Shown: positions 1-11,415 of the stretch, piece by piece
How the letters are laid out: each line of letters opens with the position of its first letter
Numbering within the stretch: the stretch's first letter is position 1
DNA from: an uncultured Jannaschia sp.
GTDB taxonomy: Bacteria > Pseudomonadota > Alphaproteobacteria > Rhodobacterales > Rhodobacteraceae
Length of the DNA stretch: 64,000 nucleotides
Reading direction: 5' to 3'
Assembly (NCBI RefSeq): GCF_947494025.1
Contig: NZ_CANLTQ010000002.1
Location: forward strand, 496,001-560,000
Notes under the pieces: model-generated
What the model was told of the DNA's origin: nothing
Seen by the model: the letters and a program-made list of their open reading frames with translations, nothing else
Databases searched by the model: none
Translations under genes and position numbers: made by a program

Positions 1-320
1 CGAACCTCGACAATGTTGAGATGCAGCTCACTGTCCGTCATCGCGGCGAGCTTCTTGCGAAGAACCTCGATGTCGGCGCCCTTTTTGCCAATGATGACGC
101 CCGGACGCGCGGTGTGGATCGTGACGCGGCACTTCTTGTGCGGACGCTCGATCACGACGCGGCTGACACCGGCCTGCTTGCATTCCTTCTCGATGAACTC
201 CCGCATGCGCAGGTCCTCGAGCAGGAGGTTTCCGTAGTCCTTTGTGTCCGCGTACCAGCGGCTGTCCCAGGTGCGATTGACCTGAAGCCGCATGCCGATC
301 GGATTGACCTTGTTGCCCAT
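1..320 (-). CDS. rpsC: 30S ribosomal protein S3 (partial, N-terminal part)
   Basis: The reading frame begins with ATG at 320 ([12 protein letters not shown]...) and runs off the left edge, giving about 106 residues of a protein usually 210-240 long. The start matches S3, and the [18 protein letters not shown] stretch is the GXXG core of the KH domain that contacts mRNA at the 30S entry tunnel. The ATG shares one base with the rplV stop codon (TGATG), so the two are translationally coupled. It is the last visible gene of the S10 operon. Confidence 0.97.
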   Translation of the reverse strand, partial: MGNKVNPIGMRLQVNRTWDSRWYADTKDYGNLLLEDLRMREFIEKECKQAGVSRVVIERPHKKCRVTIHTARPGVIIGKKGADIEVLRKKLAAMTDSELHLNIVEV

Positions 321-700
321 CAGGCTTGCTCCTCGACTTGCCGCACCTTGATCGTGATCTCCGAGAACGGCTTGATGATCCGTCCGAACCGGCCACGAGC
401 CCGCGGGCGACCGCGCTTCATGGTCAGGTTCTTGCCGACCCAGGCCTCGGCGACGACCAGCTCGTCGACGTCCAGGTTATGGTTGTTTTCGGCATTCGCG
501 ATCGCCGATTGCAAGCACTTGCGCACGTCGATCGCGATCCGCTTCTTGGAGAAGGTCAGGTCGCTCAGGGCGCGTTCGACCTTCTTGCCGCGGATCATCG
601 CGGCGACAAGGTTCAGCTTCTGCGGGCTGGTGCGCAGCGACCGCAGCTTCGCCATGGCTTCGTTCTCAGCCACGCGGCGGGGATTCTTTTCCTTGCCCAT
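320..700 (-). CDS. rplV: 50S ribosomal protein L22
   Basis: 126 residues, full length for the family. L22 is a 23S rRNA-binding protein whose beta-hairpin lines the exit tunnel. The conserved central part ([21 protein letters not shown], then [11 protein letters not shown]) and the tunnel hairpin ([15 protein letters not shown]) are both visible. It lies 3 bp after rpsS and overlaps rpsC by 1 base. Regulation should follow the rpsJ promoter. Confidence 0.98.
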   Translation of the reverse strand: MGKEKNPRRVAENEAMAKLRSLRTSPQKLNLVAAMIRGKKVERALSDLTFSKKRIAIDVRKCLQSAIANAENNHNLDVDELVVAEAWVGKNLTMKRGRPRARGRFGRIIKPFSEITIKVRQVEEQA

Positions 701-703
701 GAC

Positions 704-982
704 TTACTTCCTCTTGGCTTTCTTGTCGGCCGCATGCCCGTAATAGGTGCGCGTCGGGGAATACTCGCCGAACTTCTGGCCGATCATGTCCTCGGACACG
801 TTGACCGGAATATGCTTCTGGCCGTTGTAGACGCCGAAGGTGAGGCCGACGAATTGCGGCAGGATGGTGGAGCGGCGTGACCAAATCTTGATCACGTCGT
901 TGCGGCCCGATTCACGAGCGGCTTCGGCCTTCTTCAGGACGAACGCGTCCACAAAGGGCCCTTTCCAGACGGAACGGCTCAT
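704..982 (-). CDS. rpsS: 30S ribosomal protein S19
   Basis: 92 residues, the usual size. S19 pairs with S13 in the 30S head. The [12 protein letters not shown] start, the [19 protein letters not shown] core and the [12 protein letters not shown] tail are diagnostic. It starts one base after the rplB stop and ends 3 bp before rplV. Confidence 0.98.
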   Translation of the reverse strand: MSRSVWKGPFVDAFVLKKAEAARESGRNDVIKIWSRRSTILPQFVGLTFGVYNGQKHIPVNVSEDMIGQKFGEYSPTRTYYGHAADKKAKRK

Positions 983-983
983 G

Positions 984-1826
984 TCAGCGGCCTTTCTTCT
1001 TGGCGTGACGCGACCGGACGATCAGCCGGCTGGACGCCTTGTTCGTGTTGCGGGTGCGGGCACCCTTCGTCGGCTTGCCCCACGGCGTGACCGGATGACG
1101 TCCGCCCGAGGTGCGACCTTCGCCGCCACCATGCGGGTGATCGATCGGGTTCATGACGACGCCACGCACGCTCGGGCGAATGCCCTTGTGACGGTTGCGG
1201 CCGGCCTTGCCGATGTTCTGGTTCGAGTTGTCCGGGTTCGAGACCGCGCCGACCGTTGCCATGCATTCCTGTCGCACAAGCCGCAGCTCGCCGGAGGAAA
1301 GACGGATCTGCGCGTAACCGCCGTCGCGACCGACGAACTGGGCGTAGGTTCCAGCCGCACGCGCGATCTGGCCCCCCTTGCCGGGTTTCAACTCGATGTT
1401 GTGGACAATCGTGCCGATCGGCATTCCCTGAAACGGCATCGCGTTGCCGGGCTTGATGTCCGCACGGGCCGAGGCGACGACCCGGTCGCCCACGGCGAGC
1501 CGCTGCGGCGCGAGGATATACGCCTGCTCGCCGTCCGTGTAGCGGATCAGCGCGATGAACGCGGTCCTGTTCGGATCGTACTCGATCCGTTCCACGTTCG
1601 CCTGGACGTCGAGCTTGTTACGTTTGAAATCGACGATCCGATAGAGCCGCTTTGCTCCGCCGCCCTTGCGGCGCATCGTGATCCGTCCGGTGTTGTTCCG
1701 GCCGCCGTGTTTGGTCAGCCCCTCCACGAGGGACTTGACCGGCCGGCCTTTCCACAGCTCCGAACGGTCGATCAGAACCAGCCCCCGCTGGCCCGGCGTC
1801 GTCGGCTTGTACGACTTGAGTGCCAT
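984..1826 (-). CDS. rplB: 50S ribosomal protein L2
   Basis: 280 residues. L2 is a primary 23S rRNA binder needed for subunit association and peptidyl-transferase activity. The N-terminal [15 protein letters not shown] and the C-terminal [20 protein letters not shown] loop, which approaches the active centre, are intact. The 110 bp between rplW and rplB (1827-1936) is the only sizeable spacer inside this part of the operon. It is GC-rich with small hairpins (e.g. GGGCT CAA AGCCC at 1933-1945) and no gene. Confidence 0.98.
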   Translation of the reverse strand: MALKSYKPTTPGQRGLVLIDRSELWKGRPVKSLVEGLTKHGGRNNTGRITMRRKGGGAKRLYRIVDFKRNKLDVQANVERIEYDPNRTAFIALIRYTDGEQAYILAPQRLAVGDRVVASARADIKPGNAMPFQGMPIGTIVHNIELKPGKGGQIARAAGTYAQFVGRDGGYAQIRLSSGELRLVRQECMATVGAVSNPDNSNQNIGKAGRNRHKGIRPSVRGVVMNPIDHPHGGGEGRTSGGRHPVTPWGKPTKGARTRNTNKASSRLIVRSRHAKKKGR

Positions 1827-1936
1827 GTTACCTGTCTTCCGTTTGCAGTGTCGGCGGGATGTTCCCGCCCGAGGTCAAAGGGCCCCGAAGGTCCCCGTCG
1901 AAACGGCCGGCCCACACGGGCCGACCGGCAATGGGC

Positions 1937-2221
1937 TCAAAGCCCCGTAGTCACGTCGATCGTGTTGCCCTCTTCAAGCGTCACGTACGCCTTCTTCACG
2001 TCTTTCCGGCGGCCCATCTGGCCCCGGAAGCGCTTCGCCTTGCCCTTGGTGATCGTGGTGTTGACCGCGCGTACCTTCACGCCGAACAACTCCTCGACCG
2101 CGGACTTGATTTGCGGCTTGTTCGCATCGATCGCCACTTCGAATACGACGGCGTTGGCCTCGGAGGCCAAGGTCGCCTTCTCGGTGATGATCGGCTTTCG
2201 GATCACGTCGTAGGTGTTCAT
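1937..2221 (-). CDS. rplW: 50S ribosomal protein L23
   Basis: 94 residues, full length. L23 sits at the tunnel exit and docks trigger factor and SRP. The start [17 protein letters not shown] and the core [22 protein letters not shown] are typical. Its ATG overlaps the end of rplD by 4 bases. Confidence 0.97.
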   Translation of the reverse strand: MNTYDVIRKPIITEKATLASEANAVVFEVAIDANKPQIKSAVEELFGVKVRAVNTTITKGKAKRFRGQMGRRKDVKKAYVTLEEGNTIDVTTGL

Positions 2222-2835
2222 TTCAGGCGAGCCTCCAAAGCCTCGACACCCGCCTTCGTGATCACCAGGGTGTCACGCTTGAGGATATCCATGACGTTCG
2301 CGCCGGCGGAGGGAAGGACGTCGACCTGACCGAGGTTCCGCGCGGCCTGCGCGAAGCCGGAATCGATCTCCGCCCCGTCGATGATGAGCGTCCGCTTCCA
2401 GCCGAGATTGGCAAGCTGCTTGGCGAGCGCGCCCGTCTTGCCCTCCGCACGAAGCTCGTCGAGCACGACGAGGTTGCCCGACTGGGCCTTCGACGACAGC
2501 GCGTGCATCAGACCCATCCTGCGGACCTTCTTCGTCAGCTCGTGGGCGTGACTGCGCGGGGTCGGCCCCTTGTAGACGCCGCCCTTGCGAAAGATCGGTG
2601 CCTTGCGGGATCCATGACGTGCGCCACCGGAGCCCTTCTGACGAACAATCTTCTTGGTCGAATAGCTGACCTCGGAGCGCGTCTTGACCTTGTGGGTGCC
2701 TTGCTGCGCCTTGTTCCGCTGCCAGCGGACGACGCGATAGAGGATGTCGCGGCGCGGCTCGAGTCCGAACAGATCGTCGCTCAGCTCGACCGACCCGGCA
2801 GCGTCGCCGTCGAGGGTGATGACATCGAGTTTCAT
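2218..2835 (-). CDS. rplD: 50S ribosomal protein L4
   Basis: 205 residues. L4 is an early-assembly 23S rRNA binder with a tunnel loop; in E. coli it also represses the S10 operon, though no E. coli-like leader is evident here. The basic loop region ([20 protein letters not shown], then [15 protein letters not shown]) is intact. The gene overlaps rplC and rplW by 4 bases each. Confidence 0.97.
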   Translation of the reverse strand: MKLDVITLDGDAAGSVELSDDLFGLEPRRDILYRVVRWQRNKAQQGTHKVKTRSEVSYSTKKIVRQKGSGGARHGSRKAPIFRKGGVYKGPTPRSHAHELTKKVRRMGLMHALSSKAQSGNLVVLDELRAEGKTGALAKQLANLGWKRTLIIDGAEIDSGFAQAARNLGQVDVLPSAGANVMDILKRDTLVITKAGVEALEARLK

Positions 2836-3704
2836 TCGTCACCTTCCTTCTTCTCAGGATCCGAATGATCCGTATCGGCCTTGTCCTCGGCAATTTCCGC
2901 CTGGGCTTCCTGCAGCGCGGCTTCCTGAGCAGCGGCTTCCTCGGCCAGACGCGCGTCCTCCGCGGCCTTCGCTTCCGCTTCCGCGGCGGCAGCGGCTTCC
3001 CCGGCGGCCTTCTGGGCTTCGCGTCGCGCCGACATCAGCGCGGCAGGCACGACGGCTGTGTCGGGGAACGGCTTCTTCACCGCGTCCTTTATCGTCACCC
3101 AGCCACCCTTGGAGCCCGGCACGGCGCCCTTGACCATGATCAGGCCACGGTCGGTGTCGGTGCGAACGACCTGCAGGTTCTGCGTGGTAACACGCGCAGC
3201 GCCCATATGACCGGCCATCTTCTTGCCCTTGAAGACCTTGCCCGGGTCCTGACACTGACCGGTCGAGCCGTGCGAGCGGTGGCTGATCGACACACCGTGC
3301 GAAGCACGCAGGCCGCCGAAATTGTGCCGCTTCATCGCGCCGGCGAAACCCTTGCCGATCGAGGTGCCAGACACATCAACAAACTGCCCTTCGAAATAAT
3401 GATCGGCGATGATCTCCTCGCCGACCTCGATCAGGGCGTCGTCATCCACGCGAAACTCGACAATCTTGCGCTTGGGTTCGACGCCCGCGGCCTTGTAGAC
3501 ACCGCGCATCGCCTGGCTGGTCCGCTTGACCTTTGCGGTCCCCGCGCCGAGCTGCACAGCGGTATAGCCGTGCTTGTCGGGCGTGCGCTGTCCCACGACC
3601 TGCAGGCCGTCGAGCTGCAGCACGGTGACGGGCACCTGCTTGCCGTCTTCCAAAAACAGGCGGGTCATGCCCACCTTCTTCGCGATCACTCCGGAACGCA
3701 GCAT
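2832..3704 (-). CDS. rplC: 50S ribosomal protein L3 with an Ala/Glu-rich C-terminal tail
   Basis: 290 residues from [17 protein letters not shown]; an upstream in-frame start at 3743 would run into the rpsJ end and is less likely. Residues 1 to about 220 are ordinary L3, including the [11 protein letters not shown] loop whose Gln150 is the PrmB methylation site in E. coli. Residues 221-290 are a low-complexity, charged, helix-prone extension (repeated [13 protein letters not shown]-type units, acidic end). Similar tails occur in other Rhodobacterales L3 proteins and are not evidence of a fusion. The gene is 13 bp after rpsJ. Confidence 0.96.
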   Translation of the reverse strand: MLRSGVIAKKVGMTRLFLEDGKQVPVTVLQLDGLQVVGQRTPDKHGYTAVQLGAGTAKVKRTSQAMRGVYKAAGVEPKRKIVEFRVDDDALIEVGEEIIADHYFEGQFVDVSGTSIGKGFAGAMKRHNFGGLRASHGVSISHRSHGSTGQCQDPGKVFKGKKMAGHMGAARVTTQNLQVVRTDTDRGLIMVKGAVPGSKGGWVTIKDAVKKPFPDTAVVPAALMSARREAQKAAGEAAAAAEAEAKAAEDARLAEEAAAQEAALQEAQAEIAEDKADTDHSDPEKKEGDE

Positions 3705-3717
3705 AAACGTGCCCTCC

Positions 3718-4026
3718 TCAGACCTTGATCTCGACGTCGACACCGGCGGCGAGGTCGAGCTTCATCAGCGCGTCCACGGTCTGCGGAGTCGGATCGACGA
3801 TATCGAGCATGCGCTTGTGCGTGCGGATCTCCCACTGGTCTCGCGACTTCTTGTCGATGTGCGGACCGCGCAGGACGGTGAAGCGCTCGATCTTGTTCGG
3901 CAGCGGGATCGGGCCGCGAACCTGGGCACCCGTGCGCTTGGCGGTGTTGACGATTTCCTGCGTGCTGGCATCGAGCACACGGTAATCGAACGCCTTCAGC
4001 CGGATGCGGATATTCTGGCTTTTCAT
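3718..4026 (-). CDS. rpsJ: 30S ribosomal protein S10 (NusE)
   Basis: 102 residues from [15 protein letters not shown], the family's normal start; an 8-residue longer in-frame start lacks support. S10 works in the 30S head and as NusE in antitermination with NusB. It is the first gene of the operon, with about 130-140 nt of untranslated leader between it and the promoter at 4166-4194. The leader contains a small hairpin (CGCCC GAAG GGGCG near 4050-4065) that could play a control role, but no known leader class is recognised. Confidence 0.97.
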   Translation of the reverse strand: MKSQNIRIRLKAFDYRVLDASTQEIVNTAKRTGAQVRGPIPLPNKIERFTVLRGPHIDKKSRDQWEIRTHKRMLDIVDPTPQTVDALMKLDLAAGVDVEIKV

Positions 4027-4165
4027 GTCGTTCGTCCGAAAGACGGCCAAACGCCCCTTCGGGCGCTTCGGCTATGCAAGTCGAGAGGAGGAGAGCGGCT
4101 CATCCGGCCCCCTCTTCGGACCTGACGGAAGCGGAACCGCGATGGCGGCTCCGTCCGGATGGGGG

Positions 4166-4194
4166 CCTCTAGACCGAGTCGTCCTAGGTGGCAA
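4166..4194 (-). promoter_or_regulatory. Sigma-70 promoter of the S10 operon
   Basis: On the minus strand TTGCCA (4194-4189) is followed by exactly 17 bp and TAGAGG (4171-4166). The tuf promoter has the same -35 and spacing (TTGCCA-17-TAGACG), and similar elements recur through the window. Transcription should start near 4160. Confidence 0.6.
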
Positions 4195-4920
4195 CCCCCG
4201 GACCGCGCCTTTTCCCTCGGAACCGGCGCCGACGGCGGAAAAGGATAATCCTGCGCCGATATCGAGGCCCAAGGGCGCACAGAGGGTCGGAAAGTTCCAT
4301 GACGTACCGGCTTACGGGTATGACGCCGGCAGTCATGGCGCGCGATCCCGTCGGCAAATCGAGCACCAGAAACAGAGGTGAAAAAACGAAGGAAAAGTCG
4401 AGATCGTGGTTGGTTCGCTCTTCCTGCGCGGAGCGGATTTCGACGCGGATCAGCGTCGGTCGACCCGCCGGCGGGGCGCGCTCCTCGACCGTGCGCCAAT
4501 GCAGGTCCAACCCCCTGGACCGGCGGCTGCAAAAGACGTCGCGCCGCCATGCAATATGGCACCGAAGGATCATCACGATCCATTGCAGACGCATGCCCTT
4601 TATGCGCGATTGAAGCGCGAACCTGACACTGCCAATCGGGTCCTCGACCGAACTTCTGCGGATGTCGGTTTTCGCCTTGGCGCGTTCGGGCACATGGGCT
4701 GCCATCCGGTCGGGCGCGGCGTGCGGCGCTTCGGGATCGACCAGGGTTCTCCAGATCAGCTCTCCCCCGCTAGCGCCGCGCCGCGAGGTTCGCCGTCGAA
4801 TTATATGCCCCCGCAGGCACCGGACAGGACGAAGACGTGACACGCGTCGGGAGCGGTCGGATCCATAGGCTGAGGATGCACGCGCCCCGGATCGACGCAA
4901 GCCGTGCCCCTCATGTGCAA
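4195..4920. other. Intergenic region between tuf and the S10 promoter, no gene recognised
   Basis: About 730 bp without a convincing gene. All open frames are arginine-rich out-of-register translations of GC-rich DNA and resemble no family. There is an isolated TATAAT on the minus strand (4805-4800) but no matching -35 box at 17 bp. No tRNA or rRNA signature is seen. Confidence 0.5.
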
Positions 4921-4942
4921 AGGGCTCCCGTTCGGGAGCCCT
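4921..4942 (-). terminator. Intrinsic terminator of tuf
   Basis: An AGGGCTCCCG / CGGGAGCCCT inverted repeat lies 26 bp after the tuf stop. On the minus strand the stem is followed by a short TTT. The tight stem and its place after a strongly expressed gene make termination likely despite the short U-tract. Confidence 0.7.
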
Positions 4943-4968
4943 CGCATCGTTCGAATCTGCGGAGTGGC

Positions 4969-6144
<1,176 letters not shown>

Positions 6145-6200
6145 GATGGGCCCCTGACTTGTAAGGGGGCCCCACGGACCCCCTGAATTGCATCGGGCGC

Positions 6201-6229
6201 CGTCTAGCCCCATGAACCGGTCTTGGCAA
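6201..6229 (-). promoter_or_regulatory. tuf: Sigma-70 promoter of tuf
   Basis: Minus-strand TTGCCA (6229-6224), 17 bp, TAGACG (6206-6201). A start near 6194 gives a leader of about 50 nt. The arrangement matches the rpsJ promoter. Confidence 0.6.
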
Positions 6230-6661
6230 GGGCATGTGGCTGGGGATCAGGACGGCAGGCCGAGCGGGTCCGGATCGCGCGGTATCCGACTTTGGCTCTC
6301 GCTCGCGATGATTTGCGCGAGCGTCGTCAGCGTCGGCATCCTTCACGGAGCCCGGCGCGAACGGGAGGGCGCCGGCCCCTTCGAAGTCGGTGATGACAGC
6401 GAGGATCGGCTACGGCCTCGACGGGATCGAATTCCGGCGTTGCGACCGCGGAGCCGTCGATGGCGGCGGGAACGACGAAGTCCCCGTCGCCCGGGCAGCG
6501 ACCAAAGCTGCACTCGGTCTCGGAGGTCATCGCGCGCTTCAGGTCGCCCCCGGTGGCCAGACAGCCGGCCGTGATCATAGGATCCGGCTCGCCGTCTCCG
6601 AAACGACGATCACGGAGGCAAACCGAAAATCGCCTATTGGCGTTCGCGAAGACGCGCCGGC
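6230..6661. other. Intergenic region between parC and tuf, no secure gene
   Basis: It holds a perfect 8-bp inverted repeat CGCTCGCG / CGCGAGCG at 6300-6323 (8-nt loop, no U-tract) and a weak CGCC AATA GGCG hairpin followed by ATTTT on the minus strand near 6626-6640, which could end parC transcription. A minus-strand frame 6327-6530 (MTSETECS..., 67 codons) is open but has no Shine-Dalgarno and no recognisable family, so it is not called. Confidence 0.4.
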
Positions 6662-8971
6662 TCAGGCCGGAGCGAAGCGGTTGTCGCGGGGAAAGCCGCG
6701 CGGGGCCATCCGACCCGCCTGCGCCCGTTGCCCGACCCATTCTGCGAGGTCTCGCTCGTGGCGGATGCGCCCGGCGGGATCGGCCCATCGAAGCCCGTCG
6801 GCCAATGTCAGGACGGTCACATCCGAAAGGCCCCCGTCCTTGAACTTCTGCAGCCTCACACCCTTGCCGCGCGGCATTTCGGGCAGCTCCGACAGCGGGA
6901 AGACAAGCATCTTTCGATTGTCGCCGATGCAGGCAACGTGATCGCCCCGAGCCAGGACGGGACGCAGTGCGGCGTCGCCGGACTTGACGGTCAGCACCTG
7001 CTTGCCGGCGCGGCGCATCGCGATCATCTCCGCTTCCGGAACGACGAAGCCGTCGCCCCGGTTGGAGGCGAGCAGCAGCTTGCGGCCCGGCTGGTGGATC
7101 AGGATGTCGACGATGGCGGTCTCGTTGGGGAGGTCGATCATCAGGCGCAGCGGCTCGCCCATGCCCCGGCCGCCCGGCAGCGCGGAGGCCTGCACCGTGA
7201 AGGCCCGGCCGTCGCTGCCCCAGACGATGAGCTTGTCGGTCGTCTCCGCGTGAAACAGGAAGGCCGGTCCGTCGCCGTCCTTGAACTTCAACTCCTTGTC
7301 GAGCGGCTGATGCCCGGACAATGCCCGGACCCAGCCCATCCGCGAGCAGACGACGGTGATCGGCTCGCGCTCGATCATCGCCTCGAGCGGCACGTCGGCC
7401 ACCTCGACCGCGTCGGCGAAGTCGCTGCGCCGGCGGCCGAGCTCGGCGGCCTTGCCGAAGAGCTTGCGCTGCGCGCGGAGCTCGTCGGCGATGGCCTTCC
7501 ACTGCACCTCCTCGTTGGCGAGCAGATCCTCGAGACCGGCCCGCTCCTCCATCAGCGCGTCGCGCTCGCGCAGGAGCGCCATCTCCTCGAGCCGGCGCAG
7601 GGCGCGCAGGCGCATGTTGAGGATCGCCTCGGCCTGCACTTCGCTTAGTGTCGGCGACCGTTCGGTGGGCAGGGGCGATCGGTAGTCGGCCTCGCCCTCT
7701 GCCCGGACGTAGCCCTCGCCCCAGGGCTCGTGCATCATAGCGGCTTTCGGCGCATCGTCGTAGCGGATGATGTCGATCACACGGTCGAGGTTGAGGAAGG
7801 CGAGGATGAAGCCGTCGAGCACCTCCAGCCGGTGATCGATCTTCTGCATTCGGTGGCGGGACCGGCGCAGGAGCACGTCGCGCCGGTGATCGAGAAAGGC
7901 CTGCAGCACCTCGCGCAGCGAGCAGACCCGCGGAGTCACCCCGTCGATCAGGACATTCATGTTCAGCGCGAACCGCGTTTCCAGCTCCGATAGCCGGTAG
8001 AGCGTATTCATCAGGACGTCCGGATCGACGTTGCGCGACTTCGGTTCCAGCACGATGCGGATGTCGTCGGCGCTTTCGTCGCGGATGTCGGCGAGGATCG
8101 GGACGCGTTTCGAGGTGACGAGCTCGGCCAGCTTCTCGATCAGCTTGCCCTTCTGCACCTGATAGGGGATTTCGGTGACGACGATCTGCCACTGACCCTT
8201 GCCCAGCTCCTCCACGTGGTGACGGGCGCGGAGACGAAAGGCGCCACGCCCCGTGCGGTAGGCCTCGAGGATGCTGTCGCGCGGCTCGACGATGATGCCG
8301 CCCGTGGGGAAGTCCGGCCCGGGGACATGCTCGAGCAGGGTCTCGTCGCGCGCGTTCGGCGATTTGATGAGATACAGGCAGGCCGCGATCAGCTCGTCGA
8401 GATTGTGGGGCGGGATGTTCGTGGCCATGCCGACCGCGATCCCCGCCGCGCCGTTGGCGAGCAGGTTCGGCACCGCCGCGGGCAGAACGACCGGCTCCCG
8501 CAGCGTACCGTCGTAATTCTCCCGAAAATCGACCGCATCCTCGTCGAGCCCGTCGAGCAGCGCCTCGGCCAGCGGCGTCATTCGCGCCTCGGTGTAACGC
8601 GCGGCGGCGGGGTTGTCGCCGTCGATGTTGCCGAAGTTCCCCTGCCCGTCCACCAGCGGATAGCGGACGTTGAAATCTTGCGCGAGCCGCGCCATCGCGT
8701 CGTAGATCGCGGCGTCGCCATGCGGATGGTAGTTCCCCATCACGTCGCCGGAGATCTTGGCCGATTTCCGGAACCCCCCGTTCGACGACAGGCGCAATTC
8801 CCGCATGGCATAAAGGATGCGGCGATGCACCGGCTTCAGACCGTCCCGCGCATCCGGCAGCGCGCGATTCATGATCGTGGAAAGGGCGTAGGTCAGGTAG
8901 CGATCGCCGATGGCGCGACGGAGCGGCTCGGAGATCACGGCCTCGGCGGGGGGGTCGTTCGGCTCGTCCAT
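6662..8971 (-). CDS. parC: DNA topoisomerase IV subunit A
   Basis: 769 residues if started at the ATG at 8971 ([26 protein letters not shown]). ParC is the cleavage/re-ligation subunit that decatenates daughter chromosomes with ParE. Seen: the [18 protein letters not shown] quinolone-region helix, the YHPHGD motif, and active-site Tyr in AARYTEARM (residue 126 from this start), then a C-terminal beta-pinwheel. An alternative ATG at 9001 adds 10 residues, but it lies inside the spacer of a consensus promoter (8980-9008), so 8971 is preferred. No Shine-Dalgarno precedes either start. Confidence 0.95.
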   Translation of the reverse strand: MDEPNDPPAEAVISEPLRRAIGDRYLTYALSTIMNRALPDARDGLKPVHRRILYAMRELRLSSNGGFRKSAKISGDVMGNYHPHGDAAIYDAMARLAQDFNVRYPLVDGQGNFGNIDGDNPAAARYTEARMTPLAEALLDGLDEDAVDFRENYDGTLREPVVLPAAVPNLLANGAAGIAVGMATNIPPHNLDELIAACLYLIKSPNARDETLLEHVPGPDFPTGGIIVEPRDSILEAYRTGRGAFRLRARHHVEELGKGQWQIVVTEIPYQVQKGKLIEKLAELVTSKRVPILADIRDESADDIRIVLEPKSRNVDPDVLMNTLYRLSELETRFALNMNVLIDGVTPRVCSLREVLQAFLDHRRDVLLRRSRHRMQKIDHRLEVLDGFILAFLNLDRVIDIIRYDDAPKAAMMHEPWGEGYVRAEGEADYRSPLPTERSPTLSEVQAEAILNMRLRALRRLEEMALLRERDALMEERAGLEDLLANEEVQWKAIADELRAQRKLFGKAAELGRRRSDFADAVEVADVPLEAMIEREPITVVCSRMGWVRALSGHQPLDKELKFKDGDGPAFLFHAETTDKLIVWGSDGRAFTVQASALPGGRGMGEPLRLMIDLPNETAIVDILIHQPGRKLLLASNRGDGFVVPEAEMIAMRRAGKQVLTVKSGDAALRPVLARGDHVACIGDNRKMLVFPLSELPEMPRGKGVRLQKFKDGGLSDVTVLTLADGLRWADPAGRIRHERDLAEWVGQRAQAGRMAPRGFPRDNRFAPA

Positions 8972-8979
8972 GGGCGCTG

Positions 8980-9008
8980 CGTCTAGCGGGGCGTCCCGCA
9001 TGGCACAA
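8980..9008 (-). promoter_or_regulatory. parC promoter giving a leaderless or near-leaderless mRNA
   Basis: Minus-strand TTGTGC (9008-9003), 17 bp, TAGACG (8985-8980), then only 8 bp to the ATG at 8971. With the usual 6-8 bp from -10 to +1, transcription would begin within a base or two of the start codon. Confidence 0.55.
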
Positions 9009-9168
9009 GCCGCCGCGCCCGCGACCGGGATCGCTCCACGTTTAACGGCTTCGTTCTACGGGAACAGGGCCGGATGTGTTAACCTCATAGCCTCAACCAT
9101 GGGAACCTCCCCCGCATCCCGCTGTTGAATGTCCATTCGAGATTGAAGATTATGGAAGGCGGTTCCGC

Positions 9169-9723
9169 ATGTTGAAACTTACGCTTACCCTCTGTCTCGC
9201 GGTCTATGCCGGGTTCGTGGTCTGGGGGCAGCCGATCGAGCGGACGGACGGACAGATCCCGGTCCGTCCCGTGATGGCGGCGCAGGCTAGTTCCGGATAC
9301 GACCGTCCCGTCATCCTGTCCGACGCGCAGGACGGCGCAGCCTCCGTCACGCGCACTGCCGTAGCGTCGACAATCGTCCCGGACGCCGCCGCCATTGCCG
9401 CCGCGGCGCCCGCGCCGGACGCGCAGATGCCCCGACGGATCGGCGAGCCGGTCATGGTGCGCTTGTCCGAGACGGACGACGCGGCACCCGCGTCGGACTC
9501 CGACCGCACCGCGACCGAGGCCGAGGCCGCGCTGTTCCGCGTCACCGGATCCCGTGTCAACATGCGCAGCGGTCCGTCGACCGCTTATGGCGTGATCGAC
9601 AGCCTGGCCGAAGGAACACTGGCCGAGCGAGTTGGCGAGGCGGACGAGGGGTGGATGGAGATACGCGTCCCCGACACGGGGCGCACGGGCTACATGTCCG
9701 CACGGTTCCTACAGCCCGCCTGA
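9169..9723 (+). CDS. SH3-domain (SH3b) exported protein
   Basis: 184 residues. An N-terminal hydrophobic stretch (MLKLTLTLCLAVYAGFVVWG) looks like a signal peptide or anchor. A low-complexity Ala/Asp-rich linker covers residues 30-125. The last 60 residues (FRVTGSRVNMRSGPSTAYGVIDSL ... GYMSARFL) form a bacterial type 3 SH3 domain, commonly bound to cell-wall or periplasmic targets. The specific role is unknown. The upstream spacer 9002-9168 may hold its promoter, but no clear -35/-10 pair is seen. Confidence 0.85.
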   Translation: MLKLTLTLCLAVYAGFVVWGQPIERTDGQIPVRPVMAAQASSGYDRPVILSDAQDGAASVTRTAVASTIVPDAAAIAAAAPAPDAQMPRRIGEPVMVRLSETDDAAPASDSDRTATEAEAALFRVTGSRVNMRSGPSTAYGVIDSLAEGTLAERVGEADEGWMEIRVPDTGRTGYMSARFLQPA

Positions 9724-9733
9724 CGGCGAATCG

Positions 9734-10567
9734 ATGCCCAGACCGGCGGCCCGCTCCATCCTCATCACCGGCTGTTCGAGCGGTATCGGCCTCGATGCCG
9801 CCACGACTCTCCGCGAACGCGGCTGGACGGTCTTCGCCGCTTGCCGGAAGCTTTCCGATTGCGAGGCCCTGCGCGCGCAGGGCTTTTCCGCCCCCCTTCT
9901 CGACTACGAGCAACCTGCGACCATCTCCACCGCGCTCGATGAGGTTCTGGCCGCCACGGGGGGCCGGCTCGACGCGCTTTTCAACAATGGCGCCTATGCG
10001 ATCCCCGGATTGGTCGAGGACATGCCGACCGATGCGCTTCGCGCGATCTTCGAAGCCAATTTTTTCGGATGGCACGATTTGACGCGGCGGGTCATCCCGG
10101 CGATGCGGGCCGAAAGATCGGGCCGGATCGTGCAGAACTCCTCCGTTCTGGGCTACGCGGCGGCCCCCTGGCGCGGCGCCTACAACGCGACGAAGTTCGC
10201 GCTCGAGGGGCTGACCGACACGCTTCGCATGGAAATGCGGGGCACCGGGCTGCACGTCTCCCTGATCGAACCCGGCCCGATCACCTCCCGGTTCCGCGCC
10301 AACGCCCGCGCGGAGTTCGAGCGTTGGATCGACTGGCGGGCCTCGCCCCGTCGCGCGGATTACGAGGTGCTGATGCATCGGCTTTACCGGGACGACACCG
10401 CGCGGTTCGAACTGCCGCCCCGCACGGTGACGCGAGCGCTGATCCACGCGGTCGAGAGCCCCCGGCCCCGCGCGCGCTACCGGGTGACGATACCCTCCAC
10501 GCTCGCCATGGCGATGAAGCGCGCCCTGCCGACGCGCGCGATGGACGCACTCGTCTCGAAATCCTGA
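9734..10567 (+). CDS. SDR-family NAD(P)-dependent oxidoreductase
   Basis: 277 residues from ATG 9734; an upstream in-frame start would overlap the SH3 gene. Classical short-chain dehydrogenase/reductase: nucleotide-binding TGCSSGIG (residues 12-19), the FNNGAYAIPG equivalent of the NNAG motif, catalytic Ser in QNSSVLGY and YNATK for the YxxxK pair. The substrate is not predictable. It lies 10 bp after the SH3 gene. Confidence 0.92.
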   Translation: MPRPAARSILITGCSSGIGLDAATTLRERGWTVFAACRKLSDCEALRAQGFSAPLLDYEQPATISTALDEVLAATGGRLDALFNNGAYAIPGLVEDMPTDALRAIFEANFFGWHDLTRRVIPAMRAERSGRIVQNSSVLGYAAAPWRGAYNATKFALEGLTDTLRMEMRGTGLHVSLIEPGPITSRFRANARAEFERWIDWRASPRRADYEVLMHRLYRDDTARFELPPRTVTRALIHAVESPRPRARYRVTIPSTLAMAMKRALPTRAMDALVSKS

Positions 10568-10613
10568 GGTCCCGACCTACCTGAACGCCCGTGACGCGAA
10601 AGAAGGATGCGAT

Positions 10614-10817
10614 ATGCGCGACGATCCCCTCTTCTACATCGTGGCCGGCGCCTGTCTGCTCGTCCTCCTCATCCTGATGACCGGGATCGGCGGCTTCGCG
10701 AAGGGCGGCGAGTTCAACCGCAAGCACGCCAACCGCTTGATGCGCTGGCGCATCTACGCGCAGTTCGCGGCGGTCGTGCTGCTGATCGGGTTCGTCTGGC
10801 TGCGGTCGGGGAGCTGA
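10614..10817 (+). CDS. HIG1-domain / twin-transmembrane protein
   Basis: 67 residues with two membrane helices (about 7-27 and 46-62) joined by a basic loop (GGEFNRKHANRLMRWRIYAQF). The loop followed by helix 2 fits the hypoxia-induced-gene 1 (HIG_1) family, whose members associate with respiratory complexes. A Shine-Dalgarno-like AAGGA precedes the ATG. It ends 2 bp before the adenosyltransferase gene, so they are probably co-transcribed. Confidence 0.85.
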   Translation: MRDDPLFYIVAGACLLVLLILMTGIGGFAKGGEFNRKHANRLMRWRIYAQFAAVVLLIGFVWLRSGS

Positions 10818-10819
10818 GC

Positions 10820-11392
10820 ATGGTCGTCCTGAACAAGATCTACACCCGAACCGGCGATGCCGGCACCACCGCCCTCGGAGACGGCACACGTGTGCCCAAG
10901 ACCTCCGCCCGGGTCGGGACTTACGGCACGGTGGACGAGACGAACGCCGCAATCGGTCTGGCCCGTCTCCATGCGCAAGGCGAGATGGACGCGCGTCTGG
11001 CCCGCATCCAGAACGACCTGTTCGACCTCGGCGCCGACATGTGCCGGCCCGGCATGGCCCGCGACGCAGAGGCCGAATATCCCCCCCTGCGGATGACGCA
11101 GGCGCAGGTGGACCGGCTCGAGGCGGAGATCGATGCCATGAACGCGGCGCTGGAGCCGCTCCGCAGCTTCGTGCTGCCGGGCGGCACCGCCCTCGCCGCG
11201 CATCTCCACCTGTGCCGCACGGTGACGCGGCGCGCCGAGCGGCTCGCGGTGGATCTGGCCGGACGGGAGGACGTCAACGTGGCGACGGTGACCTATCTCA
11301 ATCGGCTCTCCGACTGGTTCTTCGTGGCCTCCCGGATCGCGAACGACGATGGGCACGCGGACGTCCTGTGGGTTCCCGGCGCAAACCGCTGA
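10820..11392 (+). CDS. Cob(I)alamin adenosyltransferase, PduO/MMAB type
   Basis: 190 residues. It transfers adenosyl from ATP to cob(I)alamin to make coenzyme B12. The N-terminal ATP loop YTRTGDAGTTALGDGTRVPK, YGTVDETNAAIGLAR and the C-terminal VNVATVTYLNRLSDWFFV helix identify the PduO-type, as opposed to the BtuR/CobA type. Start ATG 10820 has a GGAG 5-9 nt upstream. Genomic pairing with etfBA and hbd is common in Rhodobacterales. Confidence 0.93.
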   Translation: MVVLNKIYTRTGDAGTTALGDGTRVPKTSARVGTYGTVDETNAAIGLARLHAQGEMDARLARIQNDLFDLGADMCRPGMARDAEAEYPPLRMTQAQVDRLEAEIDAMNAALEPLRSFVLPGGTALAAHLHLCRTVTRRAERLAVDLAGREDVNVATVTYLNRLSDWFFVASRIANDDGHADVLWVPGANR

Positions 11393-11415
11393 GTGGCGCG
11401 AACGGCGCGTCACGA

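Noticed and set aside
3704-3743. rplC start at 3743
   Set aside because: Would add 13 unlikely residues and reach into rpsJ; L3 proteins start [10 protein letters not shown] or similar.
4184-4900. 238-residue minus-strand frame in the tuf-rpsJ spacer
   Set aside because: Arginine-rich low-complexity translation across the S10 promoter and leader; no homologue recognised.
8971-9001. parC start at 9001 (10 residues longer)
   Set aside because: This ATG lies between the -35 and -10 of a good promoter, so it would not be in the mRNA; relatives start near MDEP.
6327-9008. 893-residue minus-strand frame overlapping parC
   Set aside because: Out-of-register shadow of parC; the parC frame has all topoisomerase motifs.
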